Part shown: positions 49,101 to 58,700 of the stretch, in pieces
Numbering within the stretch: the stretch's first letter is position 1
How the letters are laid out: each line of letters begins with the position of its first letter
NCBI GenBank assembly: GCA_902702965.1
Contig: CACRXP010000302.1
Location: 1-64,000 of the forward strand
Source of the DNA: Spirometra erinaceieuropaei
Taxonomy: Eukaryota; Platyhelminthes; Cestoda; Diphyllobothriidea; Diphyllobothriidae
Length of the DNA: 64,000 nt
Reading direction: 5' to 3'
Position numbers and translations under genes: made by a program
Notes under the pieces: model-generated
Databases searched by the model: none
Told to the model about the DNA's origin: nothing
The model's input: only the letters and a program-made list of their open reading frames with translations

Positions 49101-49829
49101 AACTTGTCCATATGATGTAAGACGTCATTTTTTTTCAAAATTGAAACTTCACTTTGCCTGTGTCGAGGAGCTAGGAGAAACATTCGTGCGCATTTTCGGT
49201 TGAATCGCCCCGTGAATTGAGGTGGACATTTTGCATCTCATTCGCCAACCGGGTCCTTCGTTTAATTTTAGCCGGCTTCGAAATTAAGACATAGCAGCAC
49301 AATCCTGTAACGCTGGCTTCTCAGGCAATGCGGAAATTTGGCTGCTGTTACCGTGTTTTTCATTGCCCCTGTGCAGGATGAAATTCAATTAAAAATTCCC
49401 TTTCACCTGCAGACTCAATGTTGTCTCTTCTCTTCGCTGTGATCTCAACCTTGCAGCTTTTACGTCGGAAATGGCGTGATGAGATCCGACTTTTCTGACG
49501 AGCAACGGAGGAAGAGGATGCTTTTTAGACAACGTGCAGCGAGTTCACATTTTCCCGAGAGGGAACTGACTCGGAATGATTTCGATTTTACGCTGTGTAA
49601 ACGTGAACATAAATGTAGATCAAGCTAGCAAATCTTAACAACTCAAGTGCAATGTAATCTGCGAGAACATTTTGATATGATTATAAATCTCTCCCGAAAG
49701 TACTCTAGTAAACGCAAACCTGGAGAATGTCCCCTCTTTGGATTTACACTGAAAGTTATTTAGTGCATACAGTGTGAAACATCTTTCACGCGCGCCTGAA
49801 CATAATCTCAACGTCGGTAGTTCTTTGAG
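49101..49829. other. intronic stretch without recognised features
   Basis: Nothing recognised. Confidence 0.45.
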
Positions 49830-50057
49830 GACGATATCCGCCGTGGGGTAGACCATGCAGCAGAATGAGGTCAGAGGTGGTGAGTTAGTATAAAGAGATA
49901 GTAGACTTGCGCTGCATCTACCGCACTCTCTCCCCCACATCTAACAAAACACGGTGTCACCACAAAGTCAATAAGACTGAAAGGCGTAGGTGACTGGCAT
50001 GCAGGTACACCCCTTGCCCACAAAGAACACTGTCCAGGGCGCATCGCACCCAAATAC
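49830..50057 (+). repeat. repeat family D, copy 3 (partial)
   Basis: It contains 'GACTTGCGCTGCATCTACCG' followed by 'CACGGTGTCACCACAAAGTC', as in the 7.7 kb copy. It ends where the inverted-arm GIY-YIG unit begins. Confidence 0.55.
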
Positions 50058-50464
50058 ATTGCCAATAGAAGTAACGAGACGAGTCCCAGGAAGTAGTCTT
50101 GCAGAAGGAGACACGATCGCTGGGACAAGAGCTTTATTAGCCTGAAGTTTCGGATTCCTGCTCGAACCTATCATCAGAGACGAAAGCAGATAGGGGTGGT
50201 TCATGCACAAGGGGGTGCAGTATTCATAGGATTCGGTCGCCATGCCGCCGCATACCTATGAACATTCATGGCTTCCCCCTTCATCCCGGATCGTCACACT
50301 TGTTGTGTTAAGTGTTTGATGGCAGACATTCGCGTTACTGATTGCTGCAATTTCATCAAGTGCTTTGGATGTTGATGTGATGATTGCTCGACCGTCTGAC
50401 CACCCGATCCTGGAGTTGGGAAAAGTGTTCACCTGTGCGCATTCAGCGTGCCTAATTACGTCGC

Positions 50465-50757
50465 CTGGACGAAATCATGCGTCAGGTAATGAAATCGAAT
50501 GACCCGCTGCCACGGCATACAAAGGTCTAGGGTCGATTATCGGATCTGGTGCAGTTGCTGCCAAAGCAACTACGTAGGGAAACCGTAAGACAGCTCCGAA
50601 CGAGAATGACCGAACACGTTGCAGCGGTGCGGAGAAATGACGTCAGCTCTCAAGTTGCGGCTCATTCGACGAGATCCGGCCACGCATTCAAATTCAACGA
50701 GGCCGACATTCTCGCTATAGCTGGCAACCACCTGAGCCGGGAGCGGCTTGAGTTATA
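50465..50757 (+). pseudogene. PLE GIY-YIG endonuclease domain
   Basis: The linker 'RQVMKSNDPLPRHTKV' precedes a stop and 'DYRIWC'-like sequence. After a frameshift the frame reads 'VRQLRTRMTEHVAAVRRNDV', 'SSQVAAHSTRSGHAFKFNEA' and 'LSRERLEL', then a stop. The YIG region is split by the frameshift near 50575. The final 'NRH' segment is replaced by a poly-C tract (50764-50781). It belongs to the same family as the copies at 33.7 and 44.9 kb. Confidence 0.8.
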
Positions 50758-50763
50758 GTCTCC

Positions 50764-50781
50764 CGCCCCACCCCCCCCCCC
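50764..50781. repeat. poly-C tract
   Basis: A C run with one A, directly after the endonuclease remnant. Confidence 0.9.
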
Positions 50782-51172
50782 AGGTGTAATGACCTCCCCC
50801 TCCATATTCGACGTTGAGACTGTGCCTAGGCAGAGTTATTTATCACCTGGGAAGCGCATAGGCGGACATTGTTCCCAATCCTAGGTTCGGTAGGTCAGAT
50901 AATCGAGCAACCATCACACCTACATCCAAAGCACTTGATGAAATTGCAGCAATCAGTAACGCGAATGTCTGCCATCAAACATTTAACACACCAAGTGCGA
51001 CGATGCCGGATGAAGGGGGGAGCCGTGAGTGTTCATAGGTATACGGCAACATGGCGACTGCATCCTTGTGCATGAACCACCCGTATGTGCTTTTGTCACT
51101 GACGATGGGTTCGAGCAGGAATCCGAAACGTCAGGCTAATAAAGCTCTTGTCCCAGCGATCGTGCTTCCGTC

Positions 51173-52084
51173 CAGGGCCTCGCAAAACAAGAAAAACAGA
51201 GTAAGGCACTTTTACTAATTGCCGCGACGTGTGTCCCCACAGTAGCAACGCCCTACTGCTCTTAGTTTAGTTCAGATGTTGGTCCAGCGCGTCTGTCTCG
51301 TGACCGTTTAGGACCATACCAACTTAAAACGGACAAAAATCAAGTGATTTAGCGACTTTAGTAATCGATGACTCGCGTTCAGCGGTTTTGCCTTGCCTCC
51401 TCGTAAAAATTGGGGGACTGTTGTTTTTCGGCTTCCGGCATCCGGTCTGCCTGACAGCGAAGGTCGCATGTACAGAGTGCACTCAGTCGGTTCAGGGGTG
51501 CCGATGGATGCCGCCGTATGAACTAGGTCCGAATAATCCATGCCAAAGTGTGCGCATTTCTGGTCCCAGTTATGGAGGCCGGATTTGGAACCAGGCTTTA
51601 GGGCTGTTTGCTCTGCGATTGCCAAATCTGGTAACTAAGTCTTTATTTGCAGCACTCATATGAGATTTTGGAATGAGCGCATGATCGACCAGCACGGTAG
51701 GTCAGAGATAGCGAATTCTTCGTGGCATATACATCCTAGTTGATGTGTTCGTAGTGAAAGAAATGTTTTGCCGGTCTTTCACTTGAATATGGCCATCCGA
51801 TTATGGAGGAAGTTACTCGTCATAGTTGTGTCAGTATTAGTCAGGCATACGTCACCGTTCACCATTCGGGACATATAAACCAAACACTGCCAATCACTAA
51901 TTCCCTCGGACTGGTCCATTTCGAGTCACAGTAGTATTACTATGTCTTGAAATACTTGGGTTGGAGTATTCAATGCCCCTTAGACATTTCCATTCCATCC
52001 GCCTCTCGTTTGACTCCCGGGCAGCAATAGAAGAGATGACGCGGTCAGCTTAATGAGAGCTGTATTTTAAAAGACAATTTGGCG
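51173..52084. other. intronic stretch without recognised features
   Basis: Overlapping 91- and 105-codon frames on opposite strands around 51308-51663 are unrecognised. Confidence 0.4.
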
Positions 52085-52400
52085 AGCATACATAAGCTTT
52101 CGATGAATTCTCATCAGGTATATACATTTATATTGCTATCGAGGTGACTAAAAAGAAGATGCAGGTAAACAGAAGTTTTTTTTCTGCAGCTGGGGTTTGG
52201 GGGAAGGTCTGGGTGGGTGAGGTGAAAAGCAAAATTGCCGTCAGCGTCGGCGCCTCTGCTTTGTTTGCTTATTATTTCGATTGCACACACTAAACCATCA
52301 TCAGAGAACACATATGTTAAGGGCAACGGATGATTAAGGGCTGCAGCCATTATAGGATTCAGTTACCACGCTGTTCCATGTCTATCAGCACTTGGGAAGG
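52085..52400 (-). mobile_element. diverged PLE tail sequences
   Basis: Two minus-strand motifs occur 180 bp apart. The first is 'CTGATGAGAATTCATCGAAA' at 52114-52095. The second is CTGATGA, hairpin, GAAA around 52302-52272, with the stem 'GGTT..AATC'. The second is followed by 'ATTATAGGATTCAGTTACCA' on the + strand, as in the PLE arms. No coding sequence is present. Confidence 0.5.
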
Positions 52401-53272
52401 AGATGGTCGTAGACTGCCGCACTCGTAGTATCCTACAGGCCAGAAACTGTCTCTATTGCGGTTCCACTCTGTAATTTTATGGCTGAGTCCCATGCTATTG
52501 GCCCGCAAACATGTAAACTAGCTATGCTTGTCACACTTGGCTCACTGTGTGGTCATGTGCCTCCGATCCGGTTCGCGCACCGACTGATCACACATCCAAA
52601 ACGGAAGGAGCTCAGCCAGTCCCGTTTTCAAAAGGCCCCAGACATGCCAGGCTCACACGGTATTTCCCGAACGGTCGCCTTGTTGGTTAAGCCTATGGCC
52701 AGCAGATTCTAAGCCAATATACTGACGTCCCAAACTAGCTGTAAACGGGCATTTTTCAAAAATCCCCTCCGCAGCAACAGTTCCGTACATCCGCAGATTA
52801 ATATCGCAAAATGAGACATCAACTTTCGTCATTTTCACATCGAGAGTCTCCATCAAGTCTCCAACATTCTGGCAGCTAAATACGAAACTTCGGGTCAATC
52901 GTTGTGTGCCAGAATATTAAACGCGAAATACTACTCGCTAAAACACTCCATTTACTCATCATCAGCCGAGAAACTACGCGACCTCCCCACCCAACGGCAC
53001 GGGGAAAAGCAGGTCGACATGATGTAGGGACAGCGACCTTTTTACCTCCTCACTGACAAGAAGAGGAATGAGTAGAGACAGTCATAACACCTGAGGTGGA
53101 TGAAAAATCTTACCGTCGAGCGCAAGTTCGCAACTCTCTTGCAACAACTCGCGCAACACCTAGCACTTGGAGTATAGATATTCCTAGTCATTTATTGAGG
53201 AAACACCGTAGAACGGACTGATTTTTCCGTCACAAACATGACAGTGAGAACTTCTGATCCCCTGGGAATCAG
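52401..53272. other. intronic stretch without recognised features
   Basis: Nothing recognised. Confidence 0.4.
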
Positions 53273-53420
53273 TAGAAAAAAAGATGCGATCGCTGGAGCA
53301 GTAGGTTTAGTGACCCGATGTTTCAGATTCTAACTTGAACACCTTATCAGGGACTGTAGCAGGTAAGGAATGCGATCACACAGAGTGCAGTATATGTAGG
53401 CCGCCGTTGCCAAGCAACCA
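53273..53420 (-). mobile_element. solo PLE arm
   Basis: 'AAGATGCGATCGCTGGAGCA' and 'GATGTTTCAGATTCTAACTT' match the left arm of the 33.5 kb unit. The minus strand holds CTGATAA-hairpin-GAAAC. No matching right arm was found, though 53430-53950, GC-rich and unassigned, might belong to the same insertion. Confidence 0.6.
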
Positions 53421-54250
53421 CATGCCTCATCCGTTTCTGAGGTTCGAACTTGTTGCGACGATGGTTTATTAATCGTTTACTGTTAGTCGTTAATTGCCCT
53501 CGCGGGTACTTGGTGTGTCAACTACTCGGCCACTCGGCCAGTTGTCACTGGAATTGCCCGGCGTCTGCGCCCACCCAGCATGACTATTTTTTCTGCCTGG
53601 GCACCCTCCGATCACAGAAGACGGGACCGGGAGGTCGTTGATGGCGGGGAGCCGGAGAAGCATGATCCAATCAGCGCGCGCCCCATGCATTTGTCGCCCC
53701 TCGCGGTTATCACCTTTTACATCTTTCACCACTGTGACTTGCATACAGTCAGGGTCCTCGAGTGGCTACAGCATGCGTTTATTAAACCTCGAGGATGCTC
53801 ACAACACCGTAATCATTCAATAAACTCGCCCAGTGGACACCGATCGGCTTTCATGCGATGTCTATTCACTCGCACACACGCGGACCTAACCAACCGGCGC
53901 GCGTGCAAGTCCAGAGCTGACTTGGCGTCCGGGTACCCTGAACTGTAGGGAGCTTCTGATCAGAATGCTGTGCCTCCTTGTCCACAGGGGGTGAAAGGAT
54001 CCTGATTACTGCGGAGGTTGGGGAAAATCAGCAACACTTCAGGCTTAGTAGTCACGATGTCAGGGTTTCACTGATCTGGATTGCGGGTTACGGTTGTGTC
54101 AAAACAGTAAAATGTGGCAATTCGTCATAGCAGACTCGATTTCCTTTTCAGTACTGCTCTAAGTGGCATACAGACTAATAACCTGCACGAAATAATACAA
54201 TCCATGAAAATGTATAATTTAATCAATTATCATCAGTACTATTCACTGCT
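53421..54250. other. unassigned stretch, GC-rich at its left
   Basis: Long overlapping frames on both strands at 53450-53948 carry no recognised domain. The rest is featureless. Confidence 0.4.
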
Positions 54251-54251
54251 G

Positions 54252-55238
54252 CAGTAAGTGGGCTAACTCATGAAATGTCCACAGAAATTACTAAATGCGT
54301 TTTCGTTTCGCAAAGATTAATTCAGCAAGGCTGTAAAACCAAGCATCGTGCAGAATAATTCTAGAATAATTCAGTTACCCCAGGGGGCCGGGTTTCGAGA
54401 AAACTTCCTTCCGCCTGCTTCTAAAACCATGCTTCGTATAAAATGACTAATTAATAAGCGTGCATTTTTTATTGATTTTCGATATCCTTAAAGAATCAAT
54501 TATATTTAATGGAAAATATGCATGCAAATATTTACCCCATTGCTCGTTCGGCAGAAAATTCGTCTTCTTTTAATTTTACACGCGCTCAAAGGGTATAATT
54601 CAGTTTAAATAAACTTTTCCAATTCCCGAATAATTGTGAACCCGACCTGCCTTTACACTTGCATTCAGGGTGCCTAACCTACAAGCAGTATAATTTCCGC
54701 GAATGGAGAACCGTGCATTTCTCCACCGTATTAAAAGGACATCATATGGGGTTAATAAAAGTAAGCAGTGGAGTTGAGTCGCATTGTTAACTTTACCAGC
54801 CACATTGGTAAATGCAGAGACATGACAATTTATGAAGGGCCACTCCGCGGGTATTAAAACTCTCATAATTAGAAACTTTTTAAAGCCGAATTATACCCTT
54901 CCTCAGAGTGCAAAATTGTGAGAAAACGTATGTTTTACCGAACGAGCAAAAGAATGAACATTTCGCGCATGTTTTCCATGAAATATAATTGAATCTCTAA
55001 GGGCATATAAAATCAATGAAAAAAATTCACGCTACTTAAGTAGTCCTTTTCACGGTGTATGGCTTTTGGATGCTGCCGAAAAGGAGTTTAGTCGAAAGCC
55101 GACGTCGTGGGGTAACTGAATTACTATAGAAATATGCTGCAAGAGGATTGGTTTTGCAACCCTATTTAGTTAATCTTTTCGAAATGGAAACGCATTTCGT
55201 AATTTCTGTTGAGATTTCATGAGTTAGCCCACCTACTG
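54252..55238. mobile_element. family B element, full length
   Basis: The ends 'CAGTAAGTGGGCTAACTCAT' and 'GAGTTAGCCCACCTACTG' are inverted repeats. TA follows at 55239-55240, and TG precedes the left end. It is 987 bp with long arms and a unique centre. Confidence 0.85.
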
Positions 55239-55789
55239 TACGTGTGCAGTGGTGGGGCTGTGGACGAATCAATGTGGGAAGGGTTATGGTAAGAGAGTAA
55301 CGAATAATGTTGCTCTCTAATCAGTAATAAACGACGCGCGTTTAAAGGTATAACTAAACTATGATTTTTAAACAGTGCTGAGGAGGATTAAGCGAAGTTA
55401 ACGCCCTCATGTCTGGATGCCGTGGCGTTATGTTTGCTAATGAGCTCCTCGTTCATGCCGATTTTCCTCCCAACGAAGAACATTTAGCTTCTGGACAGAT
55501 GCCTTTTGTAAGCCCAAGGAGTCATGTAAAGTCGAAGGGCTATTGCCTTCACAGCCATTCGTCTCACTTAGCAGGTTAGACCCGGTTAGCTGGCATGCGG
55601 TTCGCAACGACGAAGTACTCACTGATGCCACTGTCCTTTTAGTGGCGCGTGAAAATCCTCGGTGTCTCGCTTTGTATTCACATAACCCATTTGCACTAGC
55701 CAATACGTCCTGCCTTTCCCAGTCCGCCAAGATAGCCTTGCGCTTTCAATTTCCTTTCCGCAATACTTTCCACAATATTATCCAAAACA
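55239..55789. other. short gap between two family B elements
   Basis: Antiparallel 97- and 91-codon frames (55437-55818) overlap and are unrecognised. Confidence 0.4.
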
Positions 55790-56481
55790 TACAGTACGGT
55801 AGGTGTGCTAACTCATGAAGTGTGGACCGGAATTCTGAAATGCGTTTACGTATACAAAAGATTACAAAAGTAGGGTTTTTAAAGTAATAGTCATGCAGTA
55901 TGATTCTATAATAATTCGGAACTCCGGGATGCCTACTTTCGAACGAACTCCTTTTCGGCCGCATGCAAAAATGGCACTCTGTAAAGATGACTGGCTTCCT
56001 TACTTTTTTTCATTGACTTCCGATGCCCTTAAATATTTAATTATACTTCATAGAAGACACGTATAAACATATTCACTCGTTTGCTAATTCGGCAGAAAAT
56101 TACGTCTTTTTTCAAACCTAATGCTTAAAGGAAGGGTGTAAATCGATTTTTTAAAAAGTTTTTACTTGTGCGATTTTTTTATTACCGTGAAATAGCCATT
56201 CACAAAGCATCACGCCTCTGAAGTTCCCGATGTAGCTTGTAAAGTTAACAATATAGCTCAAATTAAATGCTAAATTTTATGAACCCCATACGGTCTCCTG
56301 TCAACATCGTAGTGAAGTATATGGTTTTCTGTACGCGGAAAATATACGGACTGTTGTCTGGAAATCCTGAATTCAAATGTCATGACAGTTTGAGTTCAAA
56401 ATTATTCTCAAATTGACAAAGTTGTAAAGGTATTTTGGCAGATTTTGAATAATTCATATTGACCCAACTGTGAAAATCTCG

Positions 56482-56563
56482 GCGCCTCGGTGGGATTCGA
56501 ACCCACGCAGTAAGGCGATGGCTTTAGTACAGCCAACGCTCTAACCACTTGATCTACGAGGCC
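56482..56563 (-). tRNA. tRNA-Ser-like gene, apparent anticodon ACT
   Basis: On the minus strand the cloverleaf elements are acceptor GGCCTCG/CGAGGCG (first pair G-G mismatched) and a D arm with GATC..GAGC (one mismatch). The anticodon stem TGGCT/AGCCA is perfect, round loop GTACTAA. The variable region is 12 nt, and the T arm GTGGG-TTCGAAT-CCCAC is perfect. The loop places ACT at 34-36, reading AGU serine, and the long variable region fits a class II (Ser-type) tRNA. Serine AGY is normally read by GCT, so this is probably an element-borne or pseudo tRNA. Confidence 0.7.
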
Positions 56564-56797
56564 TCGCCGGACAACTCGAGTTTTTCACAGTTGGGTCAAT
56601 ATGAATTATTCAAAATCTGCCAAAATACCTATGAATTACGTGAGCCTGGTAGTCATCTGGTGGATTCTTGGTGAATTGCTTAGGGAATCCTGCTTGGGCA
56701 GTCAACTTACTGTATCAGATTTGGTGGATTCCAGACGTTGCAGTAGGTTGGGCGGGTAACTTGACCCAAGTGTGATAAATCTCGCGTCGTCTGGCGT

Positions 56798-56880
56798 GGC
56801 CTCGTAGCTCAAGTGGTTAGAGCGTTGGCTATACTAAAGCCTTCCCCCTTACTGCGTGGGTTCGAATCCCACCGAGGCGC
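56798..56880 (+). tRNA. tRNA-Ser-like gene, apparent anticodon ACT, second copy
   Basis: It is an inverted near-copy of the gene at 56482-56563. The D stem is better here (GCTC..GAGC), the loop is ATACTAA, and the variable region is C-rich. The outer anticodon-stem pair is T-T. The T arm and acceptor are the same, including the G-G first pair. A box (TAGCTCAAGTGG) and B box (GGTTCGAATCC) are both consensus, so pol III transcription is plausible. Confidence 0.7.
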
Positions 56881-57308
56881 CGAGTTTTTCACAGTTGAGT
56901 CAATATGAAAGTTTTAAAGACTGCATTATACACTTCCTTTAAGTATAAGGTTTGAAGAACACATCATTTTCCGCCGAATGGGCAAAAGAAGGAAGTTTTC
57001 ATGCATGTTTTCCATGAAATATGATTGAATTTTTAAGGGCACCAGAAATCAACGGAAAAAATTCATGCTACCCAGAAGGTGGTTTTTTGCATGCAGCCGT
57101 CAACAAGTTCATTCGAAAGTCGACATCTTCAGGTTACTGACCTGTCAAAGAATTATCCTGCATGAGGATTGATTTTCAAAACGAAAAATCACTTCGGAAT
57201 TTCGGTTAAAATTTCATGAATGAGCCCCCCCCCCTACTGTATGTGCTAGGCCTATACAGATTCGTGCGGTCTGAGCATGAGTGTCTACGTGCGTCTTCTC
57301 CTTCGCAG

Positions 57309-57743
57309 GGTGCGAGCCTCGATTCAACTCTGCCCCGCGTCTCCTACATCAAAGCCATTGATGTCTGGCTGATCGCCTGCCTCCTCTTTGTAATCGCCGC
57401 CATGCTGGAGTTTACCCTGGCAAGCTATTGGTCCCGTCGCGTATCGCAGCGCCGGTGGCGTTCGGAGGTGCGGGAGTCGGTGCGTTCTCTTCTGGCGCGA
57501 GTCATCTGTCCCTGCCAGTCGCCCAGTCCGAACCAAGTCCTCCTCAGATGCGGCTGCTGTGGCGTGCCGATGAGCCCGCACGAGGTGGTGGCGTCGCAGC
57601 AGCAGTCTGCACAACACCGTCCGCAGTACGCTGAGTGCTACTGTTACGCAAGGTGCCAGTGCTCGGCGGTGGAGACCGCCTGCCGATCAGTGAAGTTTGA
57701 TATTCCCAAGAATCGACCCTGTCCTGCTCAAAAACGTAGCTAT
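57309..57743 (+). CDS. exon of glutamate-gated-chloride-channel-like Cys-loop receptor (M2-M3 loop, M3, cytoplasmic loop)
   Basis: These 145 codons follow acceptor CTTCGCAG. Residues 1-7 'GASLDST' are the M2-M3 linker. 'LPRVSYIKAIDVW' (8-20) is the family signature before M3. M3 is roughly residues 21-41 ('LIACLLFVIAAMLEFTLASY'). The rest is cytoplasmic: a basic stretch 'SRRVSQRRWRSEVRE', then about 90 residues with 11 cysteines, including 'RCGCCG' and 'CYCYARCQC'. The exon ends at TAT/GTGAGT (57743/57744), a strong donor, in phase 0. M4 must lie in a later exon, which I could not find before the window ends. The frame also stays open 16 codons past the donor, so read-through is the alternative. 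Confidence 0.88.
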
Positions 57744-58307
57744 GTGAGTGCCTCTTACAATTTGGGTCTTTGGTTCATAAATGTAATTTAACCGTTCATG
57801 CCTTTTTGGCGGATGGGAGTTTTCTCTATCTGGGAAGAATGGGTGATGGAGATGGGATACGGTGGGAAATTCAGCAGTTTCAGAGCGGGCTTCTGACTGT
57901 TTGTCGCGCATGGGCCTGGTTGGACACCCGCAAATCCACCGCGCTAAGACTAGAGTATTAGTTCCTGCACACCTTGCCCCTAAACCAGTTTGTTCTTTTT
58001 AATCAAGGGTGACATTAGCTACAACACAAGCTGATGCCGCCCTTTGATTTCGCAAATTAGTAAAGCACAATTTGGGCCGTGGTGAATAACTAGGGCCTCA
58101 GATGACTTCACTTAATGTACTTCATGTTTCAAAGTGTCAAAAATGCTTCCCACGGGAGAAGAACTGCCAGTCACAAGTGAAGAGCCCCGCGATTTTCGTT
58201 AAATAGTTCGGAAAAAATAAGTTTATTGGAAAAGATAAACAAATTCAAATGTAAGTTTTCTACTTTGGTTCCCCAAGTCGTTCTCTGACCTGAAGTGTGC
58301 AAAACAG
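57744..58307. other. start of the next intron
   Basis: It begins with the consensus donor GTGAGT. No M4 exon or repeat was recognised. Confidence 0.5.
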
Positions 58308-58700
58308 TTAAAATTTAAGCACTGCAGAAAATTGATTTTGTCCTGTTACTTCTGCTGGCTGAATGTTCTGATTGGCCAATGCCTTTTGGACTTCTCCTTC
58401 AGGTTGATTGATACATGAGTTATCAGAATGGATGGCATGTAAAAATTCGCGGCCTTTCTTAGATGAGCAGTCATCTACAATGCGTGCCTTGTCCCAGGCG
58501 AGTTCGTGACCAGATTCTAGCGTATGCATGACAACTTGGGACAGGTGATCTCGCCTTTTTACGCCAGTTGATATTCGGGTATTCGTATAGAGGTCGATTT
58601 CCCAGTTTGACCACAGTAAACCGTAGTACAGGTGTTGCATGGCACCTTATAGGCGACTTCCTTCTTACCTAAGTAGCCAATCCTATCCTTAACTCCAGTC
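58308..58700 (-). pseudogene. GIY-YIG domain of a third PLE lineage
   Basis: The minus-strand translation has 'GYLGKKEVAYKVPCNTCTT' before a frameshift into 'TRISTGVKRRDHLSQVVMHT', 'LESGHELAWDKARIVDDCSS' and 'KKGREFLHAIHSDNSCIN'. In PLE endonucleases these are the Cys motif, the 'EH...VKRRD..SQ.A.H....GH.F.W' block and the 'R.F.EA..S....CIN' end. The GIY-YIG turn itself sits at the frameshift ('YCGQTGKS' in another frame). The sequence differs clearly from both other PLE families here. No reverse transcriptase adjoins it. Confidence 0.75.

Larger units (their letters stand above)
50058..51172 (+). mobile_element. inverted-arm GIY-YIG unit (PLE-derived, RT-less)
   Basis: The left arm (about 50058-50430) and right arm (about 50865-51172) are reverse complements over roughly 300 bp. 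Shared blocks include 'GTTCATAGGTAT', 'GATTGCTGCAATTTCATCAA' and 'AATCCGAAACGTCAGGCTAA' (one mismatch on the left). Both arms keep 'CTGATGA (or CTGACGA)-GGTTCGAG..GGAATCC-GAAA' and AATAAA. The middle encodes one GIY-YIG domain. It is the best-preserved copy of this architecture in the window. Confidence 0.8.
56430..56907. mobile_element. insertion whose terminal inverted repeats are tRNA-like genes
   Basis: It is flanked by 'AAAGTTGTAAAG' (56418-56429) and 'AAAGTTTTAAAG' (56908-56919), a 12-bp target duplication with one mismatch. The ends carry 'CATATTGACCCAACTGTGAA' and its inverse at the right. Each is followed inward by a complete tRNA-like gene, so the inverted repeat (about 115 bp) is mostly tRNA. 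A further inverted copy of the left flank lies at about 56580-56630, making a palindrome round the first tRNA. No protein is encoded. Confidence 0.75.
55792..57239. mobile_element. family B element interrupted by a tRNA-bearing insertion
   Basis: The left end is 'CAGTACGGTAGGTGTGCTAA' (TA before it) and the right end 'CCCCCTACTG' (TA at 57240-57241, after a C run). The arms match family B. The right arm is split near its inner edge by the 480-bp insertion at 56430-56907. It ends only 69 bp before the second channel exon. Confidence 0.8.
16813..57308 (+). other. giant intron of the channel gene (about 40.5 kb)
   Basis: It is bounded by GTTGGT at 16813 and the pyrimidine-rich acceptor 'GTCTTCTCCTTCGCAG' ending at 57308. 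Joining the flanking exons restores M2, a seven-residue linker, then 'LPRVSYIKAIDVW', which is the family spacing. No other receptor exon is needed or seen between. The intron is filled with mobile elements. An unnoticed alternative exon cannot be excluded. Confidence 0.8.

Noticed and set aside
53450..53948. Overlapping 122-, 84- and 63-codon frames in GC-rich DNA
   Set aside because: High GC lengthens frames by chance; no domain recognised.
55437..55818. Antiparallel 97- and 91-codon frames between two family B elements
   Set aside because: Mutually antisense and unrecognised.
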